The notes below the pieces were generated by a model, which had not been told where the DNA came from, did no database searches, and saw nothing but the letters and a program-made list of their open reading frames with translations. The position numbers were made by a program, and so were the translations under genes. Below are positions 1-7,219 of a DNA stretch of 22,356 nucleotides, piece by piece (the first letter of the stretch is position 1; every line of letters starts with the position of its first letter). The DNA is from Clostridia bacterium (lineage in GTDB: Bacteria; Bacillota; Clostridia; Christensenellales; HGM11417): positions 1-22,356 of the forward strand of contig JAFQWR010000231.1 in NCBI GenBank assembly GCA_017407365.1, in the 5' to 3' direction.

Positions 1-1
1 A

Positions 2-118
2 GAGGCAATAACAGCGGCCATTTATTTGGACGGTGGCTGGGAAGAGGTTGACAAGTGGTTTAAAAAATGGCTCCTACCTGAATTAGAGAGGCAGAGTAAG
101 GAGCAGCGAAAAGTTTGA
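2..118 (+). CDS. RNase III-like protein, C-terminal fragment (5' end outside window)
   Basis: An open frame enters from the left edge and ends at TGA 116-118, giving 38 visible residues. It begins EAITAAIYLDGGW, which matches the end of the RNase III catalytic domain (family pattern E-A-x-x-x-A-I-Y-L-D-G-G); the first visible Glu would be the metal-binding catalytic Glu. After the helix around WFKKWLLPELE the protein stops. The double-stranded-RNA-binding domain that normally follows in bacterial RNase III (about 70 more residues) is absent. It could be an RNase III-fold protein without that domain, or an rnc gene truncated at its 3' end. The upstream part is not visible, so family assignment rests on this short motif. 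No clear terminator follows. Confidence 0.6.
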   Translation, partial: EAITAAIYLDGGWEEVDKWFKKWLLPELERQSKEQRKV

Positions 119-297
119 GTATCAGTGCTGGTTACATAGGGAATTGTTGTCGAGGTGTTTCAAAAACAGCGGGTGGGTATCATTGGAAATACATTTAAAT
201 CTCTGTTTAATACGTACATACAATATTATCCCCCATCCCCAAACCCACGATGTTAATTTCCATTGCGGAAAGCAACGGCTGAATCGGGATTTTTCCC

Positions 298-326
298 TTG
301 ACTTATGCTGGGGAGCTGTGTATAAT
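298..326 (+). promoter_or_regulatory. Sigma-A promoter of the XRE regulator gene
   Basis: A -35 box TTGACT (298-303) and a perfect -10 box TATAAT (321-326) are separated by 17 bp. Transcription would start near 333, about 19 nt before the ATG at 352. The promoter rules out upstream in-frame start codons such as the TTG at 298. Confidence 0.85.
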
Positions 327-351
327 AAGGTCAAAAAAAGGCAGGTTTTTT

Positions 352-1302
352 ATGTTGCATAAAAGAATAAAGGATTTGCGTGTTGCAAAGGGCATCACAC
401 AGGACGAAATGGCAGAGCGACTGCACGTGGTAAGGCAAACGGTTTCTAAATGGGAGAACGGGCTTTCGATTCCCGATGCGGAAATGCTGTTGCAGATCGC
501 CCTTCTTTTTGATGTGCCTGTAAGCGACTTGATCTGGGAAGCCCCTCTTGAGAAAAAAGAGAGGGAAGAGGATTGCGCAGAAAAAGGCTGTGAAGGGGGC
601 AACCCGAGCAATAAAAAAAGAATCAGAATTGCCTGCATTGCTCTTTGTGCCGTTCTTGCGGTGGTGTTTGTATTCGGCGGAATCAACCGTACAAGTATAC
701 TGTATCCCGACGGAAGACGCAATCACGTGGAAATCACCGGTATGGGAAGCACACAGGTGGAAACACGAGGAGTTGGAAATGTGCTTTTTGATGTATTGCA
801 TAAGCCAAAGGTTATTTGTGTAAAGCCCGTAGGCTTTTATGAGGACGAAAGCGTAAAGGGTTTGTATAAAACAAAAACAGGGGAATATATTCAGTTTGAT
901 TCCGCCTACGAAAAGGATGTTGTGCACCCCTTAACCGGTACCGATTATTATACCTACTATAAGGAAATCGGCATAGAGGGCTTTATCGAAAGTGCAAGAT
1001 ATGCACTCAGTAAGGATATCCAAAAAATCGGGCTGCTGTCTTCCCGAAAGGAAATCTATCTTGCAGGTGGGGCAAGAAGGTTGCGCTTCTGGCTCTGCGC
1101 AGATCAGGATGCCTCCTACTATGCAATTGACGGAACTATAAAGGGCTATGCTCTGCATTTTGCAAACAGTGTGTGGAAGATTGCCTTTGAGGATCATAAC
1201 GGCTATATTTGCTATGTAACGATAAAGGTTCCCGATGGAATCGGAAAGTCGATTGAAGAAATCAACAAATATCTGGCATATATCAAGATGCAAGATGAAT
1301 AA
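352..1302 (+). CDS. XRE-family regulator with one transmembrane helix and an extracytoplasmic domain
   Basis: 316 residues from ATG 352. Residues 3-60 form a classic XRE/Cro-CI helix-turn-helix, with recognition-helix region VVRQTVSKWENG and the usual following segment DAEMLLQIALLFDVPVSDL. A charged linker (about 66-90) leads to one hydrophobic helix at about 91-110, so the remaining 200 residues should lie outside the membrane. I do not recognise that C-terminal domain; it is rich in Tyr and beta-strand-like segments. The start was chosen because the sigma-A promoter at 298-326 overlaps any longer form; the upstream AAGGCAGG is a weak ribosome binding site. The gene is monocistronic, between its own promoter and a terminator at 1329-1359. 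The design suggests a one-component membrane sensor-regulator; the signal and targets are unknown. Confidence 0.85.
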   Translation: MLHKRIKDLRVAKGITQDEMAERLHVVRQTVSKWENGLSIPDAEMLLQIALLFDVPVSDLIWEAPLEKKEREEDCAEKGCEGGNPSNKKRIRIACIALCAVLAVVFVFGGINRTSILYPDGRRNHVEITGMGSTQVETRGVGNVLFDVLHKPKVICVKPVGFYEDESVKGLYKTKTGEYIQFDSAYEKDVVHPLTGTDYYTYYKEIGIEGFIESARYALSKDIQKIGLLSSRKEIYLAGGARRLRFWLCADQDASYYAIDGTIKGYALHFANSVWKIAFEDHNGYICYVTIKVPDGIGKSIEEINKYLAYIKMQDE

Positions 1303-1328
1303 AGCCAACCCCTGTATCTGTGTTTTTT

Positions 1329-1359
1329 AGCACCTGTTTATAAAGCAGGTGCTTTTTTT
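1329..1359 (+). terminator. Rho-independent terminator of the XRE regulator gene
   Basis: AGCACCTG (1329-1336) pairs with CAGGTGCT (1346-1353) around a 9-nt loop, and the stem runs into seven Ts (1353-1359). It lies 26 bp after the stop codon. Confidence 0.9.
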
Positions 1360-1503
1360 ATAAACGGAAAACCGATTGAAATTCATGCATGGCAAAAAGA
1401 GTCTGTGCACAGAAGGGGGCGTGTGTTCAAGTGAAAAATATACAGAATGAGGTGATTTATGCAGATGATAAGTATCAAAATTTGTTGCATAGTGCTTCAA
1501 CAA

Positions 1504-1533
1504 TTGACACTTAACAGAGCGTGATGATATAAT
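1504..1533 (+). promoter_or_regulatory. Sigma-A promoter of the pilin-like gene
   Basis: Perfect TTGACA (1504-1509) and perfect TATAAT (1528-1533) with an 18-bp spacer. The start would be near 1540, leaving a leader of about 70 nt before ATG 1613. Confidence 0.85.
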
Positions 1534-1612
1534 AAAATGGATAAGACGTATGAAAGTTGTAAGGCTGTCTTTTACATATTTACGCTTTTGAAAAAAAAGA
1601 GAGGGACGAAAA

Positions 1613-3319
1613 ATGATGCACAAAAGAAAAAGGGGCTTTACCATTGTAGAGCTGATTATTGTCATTGCAATCATCGGTGTGCTTGCTGCTGTACTTATTC
1701 CTACCTTTAATGAGGTTATGCAAAAGGCAAAAATGAGTGCAGATACTGCTGAATGCGCCTCAATGAATCATGTGTTAAAGCTGTATGAATCCTTTTCTGA
1801 TGTTGTTTTTGTGCAGGAGGTCTTAGAGGCAGAGGGATTTTCTCTGGTTTGCCGTAACAGCAAAACGCACCGTTATTGGTATGATAGCGAAACAAATACC
1901 ATGCTTTTGCTTTCCATCAAGGAGCTTTTGAATGTAAGCCGTGTTGCCTATGCAGATTCCTTTTCCAATGCTCTTTTACCCGAGGCGTTTATTTCTGCCC
2001 ATCCCGGGTATTGGTATGCGGATAAAACGGATGACGTGATTTCTTCCGCTCTTGGCACAATCTGGAATCTTGCCAAAAGCACAAAGGAAAACAAGGTTGC
2101 CGCATTTGAAGAAAGCGTTTCGGCGGTAGAGGCAGAGTATCCCACGGTGGCAACCCATCTGAACAAATTCCACCCCGATAAAACAGTTTATCTGTCGGAT
2201 ACCGCTATTTTTACAGAAGCAGAATCTGCGGCAGAGCAGGTGGTTTTTACCAAAAAGATTACCACAATCCGTGTAACGCAGAATTTGCCCAATATTACCT
2301 GCTCTGTAACTCTTCCGCAGACGGTACAAACGGTTTCCCAAAGCTTTCTGAATGCTTGTGAAAGTGTAGAAATGCATCGTGAAATTACGGTAATAGAGGA
2401 AGAAATACCCGATAATCCGAATGTAGGCGGCGGCTCGGAGGAGCCCGAGAATCCGCCCGAGGCACCCGACCCCGAGTTGCCGGAGGAGCCGGAAAATCCG
2501 CCTGTGGTAGGAGAGAAATATTCCTTCTTACTGCATAATGATTTCCAATGGTCGATAGATTGCGGCGTAAATAACAGTAGCATTGCCAACCTTTTAGAAA
2601 TATGTGATATCGGCATAACGGTAAACAATACAAATGTATATCAAAATGGAGATATTGAAGGAATAGGGGCTTTTGTCAGCGCGGTAAATACCACGCTCAA
2701 TGCTTTGGATGCAGGAGTAAGAGTTGATAAAATAACATTTACCACGCGACTAAATAATGGTGTGCAGAATGTAAATAAAAATTATTTACTGTATTACATT
2801 GATGAAGAGCTGACGCAACCCCAATACGTTATTGGTGAGGAAGCAGGTGCGGTTGGAAGTGGTAGAAAACTATTAACCTTTACCATTGATTTAACATCGG
2901 TAGAAGTACCGGTAGCAATTGTTATTAAGGATTTCGCCACGGGTGATGTTCCCGGTGCCTATGAGCCCGTGCAGCCGGATGTTCCCGATGGTGATAGATT
3001 CAGTGCTGCGGAAGATTTTTTTAATGGGTTAACGTTTACCCGTGTATATGTAACGGTAAATGATGGTGTAAGTTCTATTAAGGAGTCCTTTGATTCGAGG
3101 GATCGGCTAATGGAGTTTATCAGCAATTTAGAATCGGTTGTATCCATTGTGTTTGATTTCAGAGAAATAGGTGAAAACGGAAATTACACTTTAACCTATA
3201 CTGTTGATAATCAAATATTTACTATGACTGAAAAAGCCAGTCAAGGGAAGCTGAAATTTACATTGGATTTTTCCGAGTATGGAACCGATTTGATTAAATT
3301 GATTTCAATTATGAAATAA
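1613..3319 (+). CDS. Large type IV pilin-like (pseudopilin) secreted protein with Pro-rich linker
   Basis: 568 residues, with a GAGAGG ribosome binding site about 8 nt upstream; a second ATG follows directly at 1616. The N-terminus is a class III signal: basic KRKR, then G8/F9 cleavage, Glu at +5 (E13), and a hydrophobic helix to about residue 29. A prepilin peptidase should cleave after G8 and methylate F9. Residues 35-260 form a first globular part. Residues about 262-300 are a Pro/Glu/Gly-rich linker with EEPENPP occurring twice. Two further beta-rich parts (about 301-445 and 468-568) are joined by a short Pro-rich segment. At 568 residues it is several times longer than a normal major pilin. 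No prepilin peptidase, assembly ATPase or platform protein is nearby. It is probably a surface-displayed or minor pilin-like protein of unknown role. It is monocistronic, between its own promoter and terminator. Confidence 0.85.
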   Translation: MMHKRKRGFTIVELIIVIAIIGVLAAVLIPTFNEVMQKAKMSADTAECASMNHVLKLYESFSDVVFVQEVLEAEGFSLVCRNSKTHRYWYDSETNTMLLLSIKELLNVSRVAYADSFSNALLPEAFISAHPGYWYADKTDDVISSALGTIWNLAKSTKENKVAAFEESVSAVEAEYPTVATHLNKFHPDKTVYLSDTAIFTEAESAAEQVVFTKKITTIRVTQNLPNITCSVTLPQTVQTVSQSFLNACESVEMHREITVIEEEIPDNPNVGGGSEEPENPPEAPDPELPEEPENPPVVGEKYSFLLHNDFQWSIDCGVNNSSIANLLEICDIGITVNNTNVYQNGDIEGIGAFVSAVNTTLNALDAGVRVDKITFTTRLNNGVQNVNKNYLLYYIDEELTQPQYVIGEEAGAVGSGRKLLTFTIDLTSVEVPVAIVIKDFATGDVPGAYEPVQPDVPDGDRFSAAEDFFNGLTFTRVYVTVNDGVSSIKESFDSRDRLMEFISNLESVVSIVFDFREIGENGNYTLTYTVDNQIFTMTEKASQGKLKFTLDFSEYGTDLIKLISIMK

Positions 3320-3334
3320 TGATTTTCACCCCCG

Positions 3335-3367
3335 GCCCTACCGATGCAAGCAGTAGGGCTTTTTTTT
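3335..3367 (+). terminator. Rho-independent terminator of the pilin-like gene
   Basis: GCCCTAC (3335-3341) pairs with GTAGGGC (3353-3359) around an 11-nt loop and is followed by eight Ts (3360-3367). It lies 15 bp after the stop. Confidence 0.9.
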
Positions 3368-3432
3368 CGGTCAGCAGAGGTGGTGCAACCGTTTATATGC
3401 TTAACGCCCGAGGCAAAACCTTTTGATTTTGC

Positions 3433-3461
3433 TTGACAAGCGCATTGGATTTCGATAAAAT
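3433..3461 (+). promoter_or_regulatory. Sigma-A promoter of the winged-helix regulator gene
   Basis: Perfect TTGACA (3433-3438), 17-bp spacer, and -10 box TAAAAT (3456-3461). The predicted start is near 3468, about 77 nt before ATG 3545. Confidence 0.8.
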
Positions 3462-3544
3462 ATAAGCAATAAGGGTGAAAACGATGGGCTGAAAAGCGGT
3501 ATCTGTACGTGCTTTGTTGCCCGATCGTGTTATTTGGAGGTCGT

Positions 3545-4480
3545 ATGGCAAAAAGGCAGATGGATCTTTGTATCGAGGATGAGGAGCAATTAGAGGATAT
3601 AGCGCAGGCGCTGAATGCCACGGTACGCAGAAAGATTTTAAGTATGCTGCGCTTTTCCAGCTATAGCATTGCTGAGCTTGCAAAGCAGTTGGATTTGCCT
3701 ATTTCTACCGTATCCTTTCACGTAAATATTCTGCGCAAGGCAGGCTTTGTAAGCGTTACCGTAAAAAAATATTCGCGAGGCAATGCAAAGCTGATTTCCC
3801 GTCAGATTGACAGCGTAACGATTGATTTCCGCAACAATCTTTCGTTGGACCGTAATTCGCATCAGCAGGTATTCAATATTCCTCTTGGCAGCTTTTCGGA
3901 TGCGCACGTGGAAGCGGGCTGCGGTATGGCAAGCGAAAATAGCATCATCATTGCCGATGATACTCCCGGTGTATTTTTCAGTCCGGAGCGCTTGAATGCA
4001 CAGCTTATCTGGTTTACAAAGGGGTATCTGGAATACCGTATTCCCAATTATCTGTTAAAAAACCGCAACGTAAGTGCCATTACGTTCAGCATGGAAATTT
4101 GCAGTGAGGCGCCCAACTACCGCAACGAATGGCCGAGTGATATCACCTTTTGGGTAAACGGTGTAGAGCTTTGCACCTATCTTTCTCCGGGCGATTACGG
4201 CGGCAGAAGTAGCAGACTGAATCCCTCATGGTACTCCGATTATTCCTCACAGTATGGCATAGTAAAAACGCTGAAGATCACCAAGGAATGCGTATATCTG
4301 GATGAAACGGTAGTGGGATATCAGACGTTGAGTAAGCTGAACGTTACCGAGGGGGATTTTTTAACCCTGCGTATCGGTGTTAAGCCCGACGCAAAGAATC
4401 AGGGCGGCGTCAATCTGTTTGGCGAAAAGTTCGGGGATGTGCCGCAGGGGCTTATGTATATGGTAGACTATAGCTCCTGA
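3545..4480 (+). CDS. ArsR-type winged-helix regulator with large C-terminal beta-rich domain
   Basis: 311 residues from ATG 3545, which has a good GGAGG site (3536-3540); an upstream in-frame ATG at 3509 lacks one. Residues about 15-95 form an ArsR-like winged helix: N-A-T-V-R-R-K-I-L-S-M-L, then SIAELAKQLDLPISTVSFHV as the helix-turn-helix, then a wing. ArsR metal-binding Cys motifs are absent. Residues about 105-311 are a beta-rich domain with many aromatic residues (ITFWVNGVELCTYLSPGDYGG, with several Trp and Tyr) that looks like a jelly-roll ligand-binding module. I know of similar ArsR-like regulators with such C-termini next to sugar ABC transporters in Firmicutes. Placed directly before the transporter operon and transcribed separately, it is the likely local regulator, perhaps sensing an imported sugar (inference). 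Confidence 0.8.
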   Translation: MAKRQMDLCIEDEEQLEDIAQALNATVRRKILSMLRFSSYSIAELAKQLDLPISTVSFHVNILRKAGFVSVTVKKYSRGNAKLISRQIDSVTIDFRNNLSLDRNSHQQVFNIPLGSFSDAHVEAGCGMASENSIIIADDTPGVFFSPERLNAQLIWFTKGYLEYRIPNYLLKNRNVSAITFSMEICSEAPNYRNEWPSDITFWVNGVELCTYLSPGDYGGRSSRLNPSWYSDYSSQYGIVKTLKITKECVYLDETVVGYQTLSKLNVTEGDFLTLRIGVKPDAKNQGGVNLFGEKFGDVPQGLMYMVDYSS

Positions 4481-4525
4481 TTTAACAAGGAAAGAATGCT
4501 TAATATAATGAATATAATTTTTGTA

Positions 4526-4563
4526 GGAGCAAACGGAAGGAATCATTCTGTTTGCTTCTTTTT
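4526..4563 (+). terminator. Rho-independent terminator of the winged-helix regulator gene
   Basis: AGCAAACGGAA (4528-4538) pairs with TTCTGTTTGCT (4546-4556), 11 pairs with one G-T wobble and a 7-nt loop. A T-rich tail with one C runs to 4563. Confidence 0.85.
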
Positions 4564-4691
4564 GTATTTCCAATATGAAAAAAACGACGGATTTGCTACA
4601 AAAATACTTGTTTGAATGATTGTGAAACAGAACTATTTCAACAACTTTCATATTACTAAAACGGGAAATTTTACAAATTTTGATAAACCTC

Positions 4692-4719
4692 TTGACATTG
4701 CTTTTTTTTGTGTTAAAAT
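4692..4719 (+). promoter_or_regulatory. Sigma-A promoter of the sugar transport operon
   Basis: Perfect TTGACA (4692-4697), 16-bp spacer, and -10 box TAAAAT (4714-4719). The start would be near 4726, giving a leader of about 110 nt before ATG 4838. Confidence 0.8.
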
Positions 4720-4762
4720 AAGGGTGTACGAATATGGTGTAGTGTACTCTTTGGGGGATTAC

Positions 4763-4803
4763 GCCTTGTAGGGAAAAGGGTGAAACAAGGCCGAAAGGCT
4801 TGT
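4763..4803 (+). promoter_or_regulatory. Leader RNA with two mutually exclusive hairpins
   Basis: ACAAGGC (4785-4791) can pair with upstream GCCTTGT (4763-4769), 7 perfect pairs. Extended by one C, it can instead pair with downstream GGCTTGT (4797-4803), 7 pairs with one bulged G, closed by a GAAA tetraloop (4793-4796). The two folds cannot coexist. There is no T-tract, and the AGGAGG site at 4825-4830 lies outside both stems, so the mechanism is unclear. It does not match a riboswitch class I can recall. Confidence 0.4.
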
Positions 4804-4837
4804 AATAAAAAACTATTTATTTGTAGGAGGTACAAAT

Positions 4838-6265
4838 ATGAAGAAAACAAATCTGCTTACACTTGTAGTTGCTTTACTGCTTACTGCGGTATTTGCACTT
4901 GCTGCATGCGGTGGCCCCGGCGATGACAATCCCGACGAGCCCGGCGTCAATCCCGGCGGAAAAACCATCGTTCAGTTTGCAGGCAGAGGTTCTGCGGATG
5001 AGGAAGCAAACTACACCAGATTTTTATCGCAATTTATGGAAGAAAACCCCGACATCATTGTAAACCCCAACTGGTATGCCGATGAATCGAGCTACGCACA
5101 GGGCTTACAGAATGCAGGCAGAAACCTGCCCGACGTATTTATGATGGACGACCGTGATTTCCTTGCATACGTTGATGCAAACAGATTGCTTGACATCAGC
5201 TCTTATGTTGAGCAGGAAACGCTGAACACCATGTTCCCCTCCTCGTACGAAAAGTATTACTACAATTCGGATAACTTTAAGCTCGGTAAGTCTGAGGATG
5301 CAGGTCTGTACGGTCTGCCCAAGGATCAGGGCCCTTACGTTCTTGTTTACAATAAGGAGCTGTTCAACCGCTGTGCACAGGTTGTGGGCTATACCGGTGG
5401 CTATCCCAGCGCAACCGATCCCATGACCTTCACGGAGTTTTCGGAGCTTCTTGCAACGCTCTGCAACGAAACCACCCGTAAAACGGTTCGTTCTGACCTG
5501 TACGGCATCGGCGCATACGAAATGCAGGCTGCTATCTACTCCAACAACGCAAACTATTTTGACGATACCGCAACCAACAGCCGTATCACCGAAAAGAACT
5601 TTACCGACGCTCTGCAATTTATTGCTGACCTCAACTTAAAGTACAACGTTATGCCCGCTGCTGCTGACCAGGCTTCCTCTAACGGCTATCAGCGCTTCAC
5701 GGGCGGCTCCGCAATCTTCTGCTTTGCAGGTCCCTGGGATTGCACCGCTTTCTGGCGTGATCTTACCTTTGAATGGGACATCATTCCCGTATGCGTAGGC
5801 GAGGCAGAGGGTGCTGTTTCTACCGCTTGGGTAGGCTCTATGGCATATTCCGTATCCGCTAACTCCAAGGTTAAGGCAGCTGCTGTCAAGCTGGCAACCT
5901 ACCTTGCAACCAACGAGGATTCTCAGCGTACGCAGTACCAGATCGGTCAGGCTATTCCTAACCTCATCGAAATGGCAACCAACGAGTACATCAACGACAC
6001 CAAGGGTCTGCTCTCCGGCAAAAACCCCGCTTCCCGTTCCGTATTCATCGATACCGTAGACGGCATCCGTGATGCAAGCGATAAGGTTACCGGCAAACAG
6101 CGTGCGCAGTATTATACCTACAGCTCGGTATGGTATGCAGACTTTGAGGAGTATCTGAATACGCAGGGCTTATGGTCCGGCGCAAAGACGGCTGCTGAAA
6201 TCTGTAACGCATACAACAGCACCTTCCAGCTGGCACTTGACGAAATGAAGGCAAGCCTTGGTTGA
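4838..6265 (+). CDS. Sugar ABC transporter substrate-binding lipoprotein (family 1 SBP)
   Basis: 475 residues. ATG 4838 sits 7 nt after AGGAGG. A lipoprotein signal peptide ends in the lipobox L-A-A-C, with lipidation at C24, followed by a Gly/Pro/Asp-rich linker to about residue 41. The mature part has the usual layout of extracellular solute-binding proteins for oligosaccharides: an N-lobe beginning KTIVQFAG, a segment YTRFLSQFMEENPDIIV, then LPDVFMMDD, LLDIS and GLYGLPKDQGPYVLVYNKELF. The last is the classic strand where the ligand cleft begins. It should capture oligosaccharides outside the membrane and deliver them to the two permeases that follow. It is first in its operon, as expected for the component needed in excess. 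The ligand cannot be assigned from sequence alone. Confidence 0.93.
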   Translation: MKKTNLLTLVVALLLTAVFALAACGGPGDDNPDEPGVNPGGKTIVQFAGRGSADEEANYTRFLSQFMEENPDIIVNPNWYADESSYAQGLQNAGRNLPDVFMMDDRDFLAYVDANRLLDISSYVEQETLNTMFPSSYEKYYYNSDNFKLGKSEDAGLYGLPKDQGPYVLVYNKELFNRCAQVVGYTGGYPSATDPMTFTEFSELLATLCNETTRKTVRSDLYGIGAYEMQAAIYSNNANYFDDTATNSRITEKNFTDALQFIADLNLKYNVMPAAADQASSNGYQRFTGGSAIFCFAGPWDCTAFWRDLTFEWDIIPVCVGEAEGAVSTAWVGSMAYSVSANSKVKAAAVKLATYLATNEDSQRTQYQIGQAIPNLIEMATNEYINDTKGLLSGKNPASRSVFIDTVDGIRDASDKVTGKQRAQYYTYSSVWYADFEEYLNTQGLWSGAKTAAEICNAYNSTFQLALDEMKASLG

Positions 6266-6306
6266 TAATCGGCTGAGCGCTTTCCCTTTTAAGTAAGGAG
6301 AGAGGA

Positions 6307-7215
6307 ATGAAAAGAAGCAAACTCGACAGAAAAGAGCATATTGCGGCGTTTTTATTTATCTTAATACCGCTCATCGGCTTTGCGCTTTTTACCGTAGGCT
6401 CCATGTTCTTTTCCTTTATGTACAGCTTCACGAAGCTGAATCCCATCAAGCACTACGACCCCTTCTTTTCCATTATCGGAGATATCTGGGTAGGGTTTGA
6501 TAAGTATAAGGATCTGTTTACGCACGAGCTGCACTCAGAGCGTTTTTTCCGCGCAATCGGAAACACCTTGGTTTTACTGCTCAGCGTACCGCTTGGTATG
6601 CTGGCAGGCCTTTTGGTGGCTGCACTTCTGAACAACCGTAAAATCGTAGGTAGCAAGATTATGCGTATGCTGTTCTATCTGCCTGCGGTATCGAGTGCGG
6701 TTGCAATGAACCTTTTGTGGCGCTTCGTATTCAATCACGAATACGGTCTGATCAATATGCTGTTGCATAACACAGGCTTGAAGTGGTTAGACGATTATGC
6801 GCTCATCAAAACGGCTATCATTTTCAAAAACGTATGGGGCGGCTTGGGCGGCACCATGATTATGTACCTTGCAGGTATGCTGAATATCAGCAGAGATTAC
6901 TACGAGGCGGCGGATATCGACGGTGCAAACGGCTTGCAGAAGTTTTTCCGTATTACCTTCCCCATGCTCACGCCCATCACCTTCTATCTGCTCATCGTGG
7001 GTGTCATTGGCGGCTTACAGTCGTACGTGGATTCCGACGTATTTGCACAAGGAAACGTGGGTGCGCAGACCATCGTATACTTTATCTGGAAGCGCGGCAT
7101 AGGTGAGTGGAATTACGGTCTTGCAAGTGCGGCATCCGTATTGCTTTCCGTAGTGATTATGGCGGTTACAATCGTTCAGTTCCGATTCTCTAACCGCTGG
7201 GTATTTGAGGAGTAG
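6307..7215 (+). CDS. Carbohydrate ABC transporter permease, MalF-like (CUT1)
   Basis: 302 residues from ATG 6307, with AAGGAGAG just upstream, 41 bp after the SBP gene. About six hydrophobic helices are visible, starting with AFLFILIPLIGFALFTVGSMF. The EAA loop that contacts the ATPase is at about residues 198-220 (YEAADIDGANGLQKFFRITF), with the conserved EAA...G. The family role is one half of the membrane channel importing oligosaccharides. It pairs with the permease at 7220-8104, only 4 bp downstream, so translational coupling is likely. Confidence 0.93.
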   Translation: MKRSKLDRKEHIAAFLFILIPLIGFALFTVGSMFFSFMYSFTKLNPIKHYDPFFSIIGDIWVGFDKYKDLFTHELHSERFFRAIGNTLVLLLSVPLGMLAGLLVAALLNNRKIVGSKIMRMLFYLPAVSSAVAMNLLWRFVFNHEYGLINMLLHNTGLKWLDDYALIKTAIIFKNVWGGLGGTMIMYLAGMLNISRDYYEAADIDGANGLQKFFRITFPMLTPITFYLLIVGVIGGLQSYVDSDVFAQGNVGAQTIVYFIWKRGIGEWNYGLASAASVLLSVVIMAVTIVQFRFSNRWVFEE

Positions 7216-7219
7216 GATT

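Larger units (their letters stand above)
1303..1612. other. Intergenic region: terminator, promoter, no supported gene
   Basis: 310 bp between the XRE regulator and the pilin-like gene. It holds the terminator at 1329-1359 and the promoter at 1504-1533. The stretch 1360-1500 contains only a 41-codon frame (1389-1514) without a ribosome binding site, which I do not accept as a gene. Confidence 0.7.
4481..4837. other. Intergenic region: terminator, promoter and structured leader
   Basis: 357 bp without a gene. From left to right it holds the terminator of the regulator gene (4526-4563), an AT-rich stretch, the promoter of the transport operon (4692-4719), and a leader of about 110 nt with two competing hairpins (4763-4803). 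The AGGAGG site of the SBP gene is at 4825-4830. Confidence 0.75.

Noticed and set aside
144..362. 72-codon plus-strand frame before the XRE gene
   Set aside because: No ribosome binding site, and it spans the promoter at 298-326 and overlaps the XRE start; protein looks random.
331..927. 198-codon minus-strand frame
   Set aside because: Antisense to the well-supported XRE gene and Cys/His-rich like other shadows; no promoter or ribosome binding site.
1389..1514. 41-codon plus-strand frame in the 1303-1612 gap
   Set aside because: No ribosome binding site, ends inside the pilin promoter, no recognisable protein.
3409..3544. Possible small RNA or leader structure before the winged-helix gene
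   Set aside because: No stem longer than a few pairs and no known motif; only the promoter and ribosome binding site are supportable.
4623..4640. TGAAA-N8-TTTCA inverted repeat upstream of the transport promoter
   Set aside because: Short arms in AT-rich sequence; does not fit a CcpA cre site and no second copy was found.
5105..5617. 170-codon minus-strand frame
   Set aside because: Lies fully inside the SBP gene, a shadow of its codon pattern; no start signals.
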